NCBI GenBank assembly: GCA_004525885.1
Contig: SPBV01000102.1
Location: 1-6,472 of the forward strand
Reading direction: 5' to 3'
Origin: Nitrosomonadales bacterium
Lineage (GTDB): Bacteria; Pseudomonadota; Gammaproteobacteria; Burkholderiales; Nitrosomonadaceae
DNA length: 6,472 nucleotides
The position numbers and the translations under genes were made by a program. Under the pieces are notes generated by a model. The model saw only the letters and a program-made list of their open reading frames with translations, searched no databases and was not told where the DNA came from. Below, one piece after another: positions 1 through 6,263 of this stretch; position 1 is the first letter of the stretch, and each line of letters begins with the position of its first letter.

Positions 1-104
1 CTGCCTTTACCTCCACTTCTGCCCCTGCTCCCACATTTATTTCTGCCTTTACCTCCACTTCTGCCCCTGCTTTTGCATTTGTTTCTGCCTTTACCTCCAC
101 TTCT
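1..104 (-). repeat. In-frame 42-bp tandem repeat in chpA (14-residue unit)
   Basis: Plus-strand units 1-42 and 43-84 match at 37 of 42 positions, with the first 29 bases identical and all five differences being transitions. A third partial unit (85-104) matches over 20 bases before diverging. Each unit encodes 14 residues of the form EVEVKAE-x-N-x-x-AGA, giving a charged, low-complexity linker after the Hpt domain of His648. The left end of the window cuts the array, so the full copy number is unknown. Confidence 0.9.
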
Positions 105-2296
105 TCCGCTTCTGTGCCACTTTCAAGTCTTTCAGTTGTGGTTAGTCCATCTTTTTTGATCTGAGCTTCACCATGTTCCTTTAGGCTCGCGCACCACCCA
201 CGAAATTCTTGGTGCACATTTTCGATAAGATCAAGTAATTCGCTGGTAACAGGCTTAACTTCGCTCAACCACCGACTCATGATTTGTTCCATGTTCCAGG
301 CTACTTCAGCAATCTTAAGTAGCCCCACCATACGTGCGCTACCCTTTAGAGTATGAAATTCCTGACTCATGATCGCCAGGGATTTCCTGTCACTAGGATT
401 GTCCCGACAAGCCTGTATATGGGTTTCTATACTAGATAGTACTTCTGCAGCCTCTTCTAAAAAGATTTCTAGAAGAGTCTCCTGCGTTTCTGTTTCTGGA
501 TTAACTTCCCGAGAGGTGGCCTCTGCAATCGATGTGTCAGACGAGACAGGAGGGGTTGATGTAACGGAAACAGTCGGCACAGGTTCATATATTGGAAGAG
601 GCACAGCAGCAACAATATCGCTGCCAAATTGACTTATCGCCGCTTCGACAATATGGTCTCGATCATGCTGTTCATATTTCAGCCCCGCGAGGAAGAAACC
701 AATACTACTTAACCCTTCTGCCAACCGCACCTGCTCTGACTGTTTATATTCACAATCCGAACGCGAGAACTCTTCTACTAGGTTACGACAAGCAACTAAC
801 AATGCATTAGAGCGTTCGAACTCAAGCATTACTAGAATGCCGGAAATTTGCTTAAATAACGGAAACAACATTGGCAACTCGTAGCTCTTAGTAGAGTCGC
901 GGAAGAAACCATCCAAAACCTCTTCCACCTGTTTTAGATTGGCACAGCACTCATGTGACAACTGTGCCATTAGTTCCATCTCCTGAGCTTTAGAACTGCT
1001 TCCATCTAGCCACAGAAGCGTTGACAGTTGCTTGCCCTGAACCACAGAACGTAACCGTGTTGAGGTAACCTCGGCTTGGCGAGTAAATTCAGATGGTAAC
1101 TTATTAAAATTGTCTAGCGCGCTTTCCACCAACAACAACGCAATGCCAAATTCTAGAGCCAAAGTTTCGTTCATGACCTGTGGCTGAATATTCAAATGTG
1201 CAGAAATGCCGCCAATTACAGTAATTAGCTTTTCCAAAGGCTGGTGTTTAATCTGAACCACCAATTCCTTAAGCTTTCTAATGCAAGAAAGTAGCAAGGA
1301 CATGCTATTTTTCTGGCCGTTATTGTATTTAATCCATGCACCTTTGGCATCTGTTATGGTGGCGCGCATCTCCTCGAGAATAGCCTCTAGTTTCTCTTTT
1401 TCAACAGGCTGCATGCTGGGTGATGTTTGCTCGTGCCAGCCGTAGGCGCCAAAAATTTCGCGAATTTGTTCAGATACTATCTTGCTAAGTGAAATTTTAA
1501 ATAATAACTCCCGCATTAATTGTTCATCAACAGCTACAGTGGCACTGTCAAGGCGACGGATTTCTTGCTCTACTCTGGCGCACAACCGACGTATAGGTAA
1601 ATCGATAGCCAATCCTTCATTAAGTAGGCTATTGATAAAACCCATAGATACCCACCAAAAAGTTTTCTGCTCTATTGAAGTTGAAATTTTCCCGAGGCAT
1701 TCAACTACATCTAACATCTGCTGCAAACTGTCTTTGTCGGTTATGTCACGTAACCATTTGAGCAAGCTTAATTGGAATTTAGCCCGTTCGTTCTTGGCGT
1801 CTACTTCCACAGAGACGGATGGATCTAGAGATGTAAGCTCGTCCCGTAGTGGTGCCTGTACACTCAAATCTGGAAAAAATAAAGTTCCCTCAGATACGCC
1901 ATGTACCCCATGTGCCTGCATTAAGTCTTGGTAAGCAGGAAATAATTGTAATGGATTGTTATCTGCACCGTTGATTAACTCATCAAGATAGTGAGAAAGT
2001 GCCGAAATCGCGCGATTAAAAAAATCCAGCTTAAGATCTGGTTTTCTATCGCTACCCATAAGAACATTGATGAGCTTTTCCATCTGCCGACTGACAGTTG
2101 CAACACCATTCAAGCCGAGCATTTCGATCACACCGTTTACCTGATGTATCTGCTCGCGACAAGATTTTATCTGAGTTGTATCATTTGGATTACGCGAATA
2201 TATCCCTAGTTGCTGCCGCACTAGTTCCAAAGCCCGGTCAATCTCATTCTTGACCCAGACAATAGACTCGATATTGAGGTCAGTTTTGTCGTTCAT
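1..2296 (-). CDS. chpA: ChpA/PilL hybrid histidine kinase of the Pil-Chp system, N-terminal 765 codons (3' part off window)
   Basis: This is the CheA-type kinase of the type IV pilus chemosensory pathway. It autophosphorylates at the PilJ-PilI array and relays phosphate to PilG/PilH. One open frame runs from ATG 2296 to the window edge without a stop. Residues 1-110 form the family N-terminal region (WVKNEID near residue 15, HQVNG with His51 in the Hpt-like position). Residues about 375-500 resemble the ChpA/FimL helical scaffold (LALEFGIALLLVESALDNF). Residues about 604-700 are a canonical Hpt domain with FHTLKGSARM, phosphoacceptor His648. A Glu/Val/Lys/Ala repeat starts near residue 731. 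The ATPase, CheW-like and receiver domains are expected beyond base 1. An in-frame TAA directly precedes the ATG, so no earlier start is possible; no good Shine-Dalgarno is visible (CTCCTAA before ATG). It lies 35 bases after pilJ and is probably read from the same transcript. The family call is firm; the symbol could equally be pilL, as used in betaproteobacteria. Confidence 0.93.
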   Translation of the reverse strand, partial: MNDKTDLNIESIVWVKNEIDRALELVRQQLGIYSRNPNDTTQIKSCREQIHQVNGVIEMLGLNGVATVSRQMEKLINVLMGSDRKPDLKLDFFNRAISALSHYLDELINGADNNPLQLFPAYQDLMQAHGVHGVSEGTLFFPDLSVQAPLRDELTSLDPSVSVEVDAKNERAKFQLSLLKWLRDITDKDSLQQMLDVVECLGKISTSIEQKTFWWVSMGFINSLLNEGLAIDLPIRRLCARVEQEIRRLDSATVAVDEQLMRELLFKISLSKIVSEQIREIFGAYGWHEQTSPSMQPVEKEKLEAILEEMRATITDAKGAWIKYNNGQKNSMSLLLSCIRKLKELVVQIKHQPLEKLITVIGGISAHLNIQPQVMNETLALEFGIALLLVESALDNFNKLPSEFTRQAEVTSTRLRSVVQGKQLSTLLWLDGSSSKAQEMELMAQLSHECCANLKQVEEVLDGFFRDSTKSYELPMLFPLFKQISGILVMLEFERSNALLVACRNLVEEFSRSDCEYKQSEQVRLAEGLSSIGFFLAGLKYEQHDRDHIVEAAISQFGSDIVAAVPLPIYEPVPTVSVTSTPPVSSDTSIAEATSREVNPETETQETLLEIFLEEAAEVLSSIETHIQACRDNPSDRKSLAIMSQEFHTLKGSARMVGLLKIAEVAWNMEQIMSRWLSEVKPVTSELLDLIENVHQEFRGWCASLKEHGEAQIKKDGLTTTERLESGTEAEEVEVKAETNAKAGAEVEVKAEINVGAGAEVEVKA

Positions 2297-2331
2297 TTAG
2301 GAGAATATTAGGCGTTTAACAATAAATAAAT

Positions 2332-4431
2332 TCAAATTTTGAAATTTGAAACCGAAGCTTTTAATTCAGCAGCGAATCCAGAAATCTGTTTCACAGAAGT
2401 AGTGGTTTGAATAGTACCATTAGTTGTCTGGCGGGTAATTTGTAGAATTTCTTCCATATTCTTTACTACTTGGTCAGCAGCCTGTGCCTGTACATGCGTA
2501 GCATTAGAGATCCCAGCAATAAGCTGCGCCAGATCATTTGACACTTGTTCAATTTCTTCTAACGCCTGACCTGTAGCATCAGAGAGTTTGCCTCCCTCAA
2601 CTACCTCAAAGATACTTTTCTCCATTGCTGCTATTGCTTCTTGAGTATCACCCTGAGTAGTTTTCACCAGCGTACTAATTTGCTTAGTTGCTTCAGCAGA
2701 GCGCTCTGCCAAGCGCTGTACCTCTTGTGCCACTACGGTAAAACCACGACCAGCATCTCCCGCGGCAGCCGCTTGAATAGCTGCATTTAACGCAAGTACA
2801 TTAGTCATCTCAGTAAGGTCTGAAATCAATCCTACAATCTCACCTATTTCTTGTGAATTTTCACCTAACCGTTTGATTCGTTTTGCAGTTTCTTGAATAT
2901 GGGTACGGATTTCGTTCATGCCAACACTAGACTCCCGTACTGCAACTGCGCCTTTCTCCGCAGCAGCCAAGGATTGCTTTGCCACTTTGGCAGATTCTGC
3001 GGCAGACTTGGATACCTTACCAATGGATTCAGCTATACCCAGTACGGCAATTGTAGTTTCCTCAATATTTTCTGACTGTTTTTGTGCCGCAACTAATAAT
3101 TCAGAAGAAATATTCTGCGCTTGACCGGAAGCCTCAGTTACTTGGGTACTCGCCTTATTGATTCCCTCCACCAAGATGTGCAATTCCTCAATCGTATAAT
3201 TAATCGAATCAGCCATTGCTCCAGTAATATCTTCGGTTACGACGGCACGAACTGTTAGATCACCATCAGCAAAACTACCCATATCATCTAGTAAACGTAA
3301 GATTGCTTTCTGGTTGCGCCGATTCTCATTTTCACTTGCCAGTGCTCGGTCCCGAGTATCCTCAATGTACACTTTAATAAATAAAAATAGAGTGATAATA
3401 GCAAATGCGCCAGTAATATAAGCAATGATATTAAGAGGAGAGGGGGTGAAACTACCTTGCCCCTGAAGCGCGTTGTCAAGTTTTTCAGTAACGCCCAACA
3501 CTCCCTCATTATTTTGAAGTATCTTGTGAATTACAATCCTTGTGGCGGCTACATTCGGCGCATGCTTTTGAACAACCCCAGTAAGAGTGTCAATCGTATT
3601 GAACAGTATTTGCGCCTGTGCCAACATCTGTTTAGTATTTTTATCTTTAAGGGGTGATAGCTGTAACCCTGTATTCCCATGAATAAAGGCAGCCATTATG
3701 GTTCCAACACCCTCCCGATCATTTTCTAACTGAACAACAATTTCAGAAATTAGGATTTCACTCAACAATAACGCGTTAGCATTCTTCACAAAACTTTGAG
3801 TAAGCGTTTTCAATGCTTCAATGGCTGCGATTTCATTTGATACGCCATCTAATTGATTCATTCTATCAATTAGATGGCCAATTAATTCTAGCATCTTCTT
3901 GTTGGTAAAATTAATTTCCTCTACCGCGCCTCCCAAGCTAATCAGAGAAGACTTACTATCCAAAATCAGACTTATATTCTTTTCCTCGATATGCCATTTC
4001 TTAACATATTCTTCAAGAATCACCGCAGGTCCGTGGATTATTGGCGGAATATTATTACCTCGGTATTCCCCGCCTTGGGTCAGGGTTTTTACGTAATTTT
4101 TAATCTGGTCACGACTATCTTGTAATTGCACAAATGAAGATATGTCGCCCAGTACTGCTTGTTGGGATGCCTTAGCCAAACGCTGACTGTGCATTTGCAT
4201 GCGTCCAACAATTTCCAGATATGCTGCGCTATGTCTTGCTTGTTGTATGCTTATTGTTGTAACAATCAAAACAATCAAAAGGAATAATGCAAACAGCCCA
4301 CCCAGAACCTTTAGCCGCCTGCCAACAAGTAAAGAACCGATTTCAGGAATTGACTGGACTGCATTACCAGTCACATTATCTCTGCTGACAACTCCTAAAA
4401 CAGGTTGCAATTTCAATAAAAAGCCTGACAT
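2332..4431 (-). CDS. pilJ: PilJ, type IV pilus methyl-accepting chemotaxis transducer
   Basis: This inner-membrane receptor senses pilus or surface state and signals through PilI to ChpA. The 699 residues are close to the usual family length (about 680). After a short cytoplasmic N-terminus come TM1 (about 42-62), a periplasmic part (63-333) with the PilJ-type motif HSQRLAK at 81-87, TM2 (334-355), a HAMP-like region (about 356-420, GDLTVRA at 390-396) and a long coiled-coil signalling domain. The hairpin tip is at about 541-570, with TNVLALNAAIQAA and AGRGF. Alanine replaces the arginine of enteric receptors after QAA, as is usual in PilJ, where Met is common. No C-terminal CheR/CheB-docking pentapeptide is seen; the protein ends SNFKI. 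TAA directly precedes the ATG, so the start is forced; GGAGAC lies about 11 bases upstream as a rather distant ribosome site. It follows pilI after 125 bases and precedes chpA by 35, with no pilK between. Confidence 0.96.
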   Translation of the reverse strand: MSGFLLKLQPVLGVVSRDNVTGNAVQSIPEIGSLLVGRRLKVLGGLFALFLLIVLIVTTISIQQARHSAAYLEIVGRMQMHSQRLAKASQQAVLGDISSFVQLQDSRDQIKNYVKTLTQGGEYRGNNIPPIIHGPAVILEEYVKKWHIEEKNISLILDSKSSLISLGGAVEEINFTNKKMLELIGHLIDRMNQLDGVSNEIAAIEALKTLTQSFVKNANALLLSEILISEIVVQLENDREGVGTIMAAFIHGNTGLQLSPLKDKNTKQMLAQAQILFNTIDTLTGVVQKHAPNVAATRIVIHKILQNNEGVLGVTEKLDNALQGQGSFTPSPLNIIAYITGAFAIITLFLFIKVYIEDTRDRALASENENRRNQKAILRLLDDMGSFADGDLTVRAVVTEDITGAMADSINYTIEELHILVEGINKASTQVTEASGQAQNISSELLVAAQKQSENIEETTIAVLGIAESIGKVSKSAAESAKVAKQSLAAAEKGAVAVRESSVGMNEIRTHIQETAKRIKRLGENSQEIGEIVGLISDLTEMTNVLALNAAIQAAAAGDAGRGFTVVAQEVQRLAERSAEATKQISTLVKTTQGDTQEAIAAMEKSIFEVVEGGKLSDATGQALEEIEQVSNDLAQLIAGISNATHVQAQAADQVVKNMEEILQITRQTTNGTIQTTTSVKQISGFAAELKASVSNFKI

Positions 4432-4556
4432 TTAATCTGTGTCTCCGTTAGCCTTCTAGAAAATTTGGTGTACGTATCAGTAAAATCAAGCGATTATTAA
4501 ATTGATTCTAAGGGCCTCGTATACTTAACAAGTAGTTTACGAAAACCACAGGTTGC
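4432..4556 (-). other. pilI-pilJ intergenic gap
   Basis: This 125-base gap is long for an otherwise tight operon. I find no open frame, no strong terminator (only a 4-bp AACC/GGTT stem just after pilI followed by TTTT) and no convincing promoter. GGAGAC at its pilJ end is the likely pilJ ribosome site. Confidence 0.5.
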
Positions 4557-5069
4557 TTATGCGGCAACTTGCAAAAATTCCTCATCTCGAACCAAATCGC
4601 GCAGGTTCAGTTCTTTCCAGCGCTGGCCGAGCTTATCCTTATAGATTCCCGCAACACCTGTTTGAAAATGAGTGCCGTCGTCAACGCGTTCAAAATCGGT
4701 TACATTTCTTATTCCAAGCGTACGCCTAACCAACAAACCACAATTAACTTCTAATCGGGGCGGAACCAGTAAGATCCTTGATTTTTGCTCAACCGGAGTA
4801 GATGCTCCACCAAAATAAGCTGCTAAGTCAGCAATGCCGTATAGATTCCCTTGCACGTTAGCTATCCCTAAAAACCAGGAATGAGTTAAGGGGACTGGCG
4901 TGATCTTAGGCATCTGCAACACTTCGTTCACGTCTGTCATATGCACAAACCAACGATCGCTGCCAACTAATACCCCCAACACAGTTGCCACAGGTTGAGC
5001 CATACTAGCGCTTTCTAATTTTTCAGAAAGTGATGCTTGGAATTCTTTAATACTAATGCGTTTAGACAT
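4557..5069 (-). CDS. pilI: PilI, CheW-type adaptor of the Pil-Chp system
   Basis: A cytoplasmic CheW-domain adaptor expected to link PilJ to the ChpA kinase. From ATG 5069 it has 170 residues, near the usual PilI length (about 178 in Pseudomonas). The N-terminus MSKRISIKEFQASLSEKL is typical of PilI rather than of flagellar CheW. The CheW fold spans roughly residues 28-160, with PVPLTHSWFLGIANVQGNLY (59-78) as the diagnostic core. A TTG directly upstream (5072) is a possible alternative start, giving MM; ATG is preferred as the normal codon. The pilH stop TGA (5076-5074) is only 4 bases before the ATG, and the nearest ribosome-site candidate is a weak TAGG inside the end of pilH, so translation is probably coupled. 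No defect is seen. Confidence 0.94.
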   Translation of the reverse strand: MSKRISIKEFQASLSEKLESASMAQPVATVLGVLVGSDRWFVHMTDVNEVLQMPKITPVPLTHSWFLGIANVQGNLYGIADLAAYFGGASTPVEQKSRILLVPPRLEVNCGLLVRRTLGIRNVTDFERVDDGTHFQTGVAGIYKDKLGQRWKELNLRDLVRDEEFLQVAA

Positions 5070-5073
5070 CAAT

Positions 5074-5439
5074 TCAGCCTAGTTCAGTTATTATTTTTAA
5101 CAATTCAGTCGCTCTAATAGGCTTAACTAAGTAGCCTTTAGCTCCTTGCCGCATACCCCAGATCTTGTCGGTTTCTTGTCCTTTAGTGGAGCATATGACA
5201 ATTGGGATATGTTTGGTAGTTGCGCCCCTAGAGATTGCACGAGTAGCATTAAATCCATCCTGTCCCGGCATTACCACATCCATAAGAATCAAATCTGGCA
5301 TGATCTCCTTGGTCATTGCAATCACTTCCTCTCCACTCGCAGCAGTCAACACTTTATAACCAGATTTAGTAAGAATTTCTAATAGCATATATCGCTCAGT
5401 AGGAGAGTCATCTACCACCAGAATATTTTCAATTGCCAT
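5074..5439 (-). CDS. pilH: PilH, CheY-like single-domain response regulator
   Basis: A stand-alone receiver of 121 residues and the first gene of the operon here. Family role: it receives phosphate from ChpA and influences pilus retraction or acts as a phosphate sink. Receiver residues are complete: acidic pocket Asp10/Asp11, phosphoacceptor Asp54 in LILMDVVMPG, Ser84 at the switch Thr/Ser position, and Lys106 in LVKP. The call PilH rather than PilG rests on VVDDSPTE near the start and TKGQETDKIWGMRQGAKGYL (85-104), which closely follow the PilH pattern (TKDQETDKxWGxRQGA). PilG has a different sequence after the switch residue. The start ATG 5439 has GAGAAA at 5447-5442 as a weak ribosome site. 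No pilG lies upstream; the next 820 bases are non-coding, so PilG must be encoded elsewhere or be absent. Confidence 0.94.
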   Translation of the reverse strand: MAIENILVVDDSPTERYMLLEILTKSGYKVLTAASGEEVIAMTKEIMPDLILMDVVMPGQDGFNATRAISRGATTKHIPIVICSTKGQETDKIWGMRQGAKGYLVKPIRATELLKIITELG

Positions 5440-5505
5440 GATTTCTCTATAGTATCTGAATGAAAACCTTGCTCAATTAATTACAAATTAACTAAAAAAT
5501 GTTGT

Positions 5506-5599
5506 GTTCTTAAGTTCTTGAATACTATTAACTCAATCATAAATTTTATTATCAAATTGAGGAACCCCTGTCTTTTGTATCAAAGACAAGAACAAGAAC
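5506..5599. repeat. Two convergent tandem pairs of GTTCTT upstream of pilH
   Basis: GTTCTT occurs at 5506-5511 and 5514-5519 on the plus strand, and its complement AAGAAC at 5588-5593 and 5594-5599. This gives two tandem pairs facing each other about 70 bases apart. The outer sequences AGTTCTTG (5513-5520) and CAAGAACT (5593-5600) are exact 8-bp reverse complements. They bracket the likely pil-chp promoter area, so they may be paired regulator sites. Function is unknown. Confidence 0.35.
5569..5588. repeat. Perfect 7-bp inverted repeat
   Basis: TGTCTTT (5569-5575) and AAAGACA (5582-5588) are exact reverse complements with a 6-base centre, about 130 bases upstream of the pilH start. It adjoins the AAGAAC tandem pair at 5588-5599. 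An operator for the pil-chp operon is possible but unproven. Confidence 0.35.
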
Positions 5600-5641
5600 T
5601 GAACTAATAAAATTTCCTCGCGCTTGCCCTATCGACTAAAT

Positions 5642-5666
5642 TTTTATCGGTTCCATAGCGATAAAA
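5642..5666. repeat. Perfect 8-bp inverted repeat
   Basis: TTTTATCG (5642-5649) and CGATAAAA (5659-5666) are exact reverse complements separated by 9 bases. It lies about 200 bases upstream of pilH. It may be a regulator-binding dyad; there is no terminator-like tail and no gene end next to it. Short AT-rich dyads can occur by chance. Confidence 0.4.
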
Positions 5667-5856
5667 TCGTCTCTCCTAAGAAATTAATAGCTTTATAGAA
5701 GAATACATCACCCGAGTAAACCCAATTAAAACATAGATTGATTGTTACTTGATAGGGGACTTGGATGCATCTGAAATTGCGTTTAGTCTTTATTGGCTAG
5801 CTCTAATGTTTTACATAAATAAATAAAAGATGATATTCAAGCTGTTATTAAAGAAT

Positions 5857-5870
5857 TTGACCTAAATCAA
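5857..5870. promoter_or_regulatory. Candidate FNR/ANR-family binding site
   Basis: TTGACCTAAATCAA matches the FNR/ANR/DNR consensus TTGAT-N4-ATCAA at 9 of 10 fixed positions. Its centre is 5863.5. On the plus strand CATTAT (5893-5898, 4 of 6 to TATAAT) and on the minus strand TATCAT (5835-5830, 5 of 6) are centred 31-32 bases away, which is the spacing expected when the activator sits near -41. Either coxB (about 390 bases on) or pilH could therefore be under oxygen- or NO-linked control. The match is seen; binding and direction are inferred, and a chance match in AT-rich DNA is possible. Confidence 0.35.
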
Positions 5871-5892
5871 TATTAAATACAACAATTTTAGG

Positions 5893-5926
5893 CATTATTG
5901 CCAATCTCTTATTATTGGTAATAATG
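5893..5926. repeat. Long inverted repeat / hairpin in the coxB-pilH spacer
   Basis: Arms 5893-5905 (CATTATTGCCAAT) and 5914-5926 (ATTGGTAATAATG) pair over 13 positions with only one non-Watson-Crick pair, a G-U (5900 with 5919), around an 8-base loop. It is not followed by a T-run on either strand and no gene ends beside it, so it does not look like a normal terminator. It could be a regulator dyad, a 5'-leader stem-loop of coxB, or a remnant of a small repeat element. Confidence 0.6.
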
Positions 5927-6078
5927 TAATATTAAATTAGGTCTATCTTATAGATTAAAGACAATCTACAGGCGTGCGGTCAGCGCGGACTAATAATGGC
6001 TTTCTTACAGAAGCAAATTAACGTTTATTTAAATAGGGTTATTATTAATTTTTAAATTATCAAAACCTCAATTCCTTC

Positions 6079-6107
6079 TTGTGTGAGAAATTTCGTCATG
6101 CTAAGAT
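6079..6107 (+). promoter_or_regulatory. Candidate sigma70-type promoter for coxB
   Basis: TTGTGT (6079-6084) and TAAGAT (6102-6107) are separated by 17 bases and point toward coxB. The -10 keeps four of six consensus bases including the key TA...T; the -35 is weaker. Transcription would start near 6114 and leave a leader of about 150 bases. This is a pattern match only. Confidence 0.2.
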
Positions 6108-6263
6108 TCGCCGTTATTTATATAAAAAAACCAACTCGGATGCTCCGCAATGGAATTGTATGTAGATTCAAGGAAACCGGCTAAGAGCAGAAAGAGTGGG
6201 CTTTTAGATTTAGTAAGCTTGTGATTCGCACTGAAAAAAATAGAAATTTTAAGTGGGGGAAAT

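Larger units (their letters stand above)
5440..6263. other. AT-rich divergent intergenic region between pilH and coxB
   Basis: No protein gene, tRNA or rRNA is evident on either strand in these 824 bases, and stops are frequent in all frames. The base composition is clearly more AT-rich than the flanking genes. It must hold the promoters of both the pil-chp operon (minus) and coxB (plus). Within it I see an FNR-like box, one long hairpin, two perfect short dyads, a convergent pair of GTTCTT repeats, one short GC-rich patch and an 11-codon open frame with a good ribosome site. The long spacer could also hide a small RNA, but nothing shows this directly. Confidence 0.8.

Noticed and set aside
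1..104. CRISPR-like array
   Set aside because: The repeats are contiguous, in frame with chpA and without spacers, so they are a coding tandem repeat.
369..810. Two overlapping plus-strand frames (87 and 72 codons)
   Set aside because: Both are antisense to the chpA Hpt region and have low-complexity or motif-free products.
1482..1934. 150-codon open frame on the plus strand
   Set aside because: It lies wholly antisense to chpA, whose frame is continuous and matches a known family; the product shows no recognisable motif and it looks like a chance frame.
4525..4556. Terminator after pilI
   Set aside because: The only stem is AACC/GGTT with a 3-base loop and four T residues, too weak to count, and pilJ belongs to the same system.
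5070..5072. TTG start for pilI giving MM
   Set aside because: The adjacent ATG at 5069 is the better codon and gives the usual PilI N-terminus MSKRIS; the choice changes only one residue.
5449..5476. TTGAGC-16-TACTAT as the pilH promoter
   Set aside because: Transcription would begin about 2-3 bases before the ATG and leave out the ribosome site, and both hexamers match only four of six positions.
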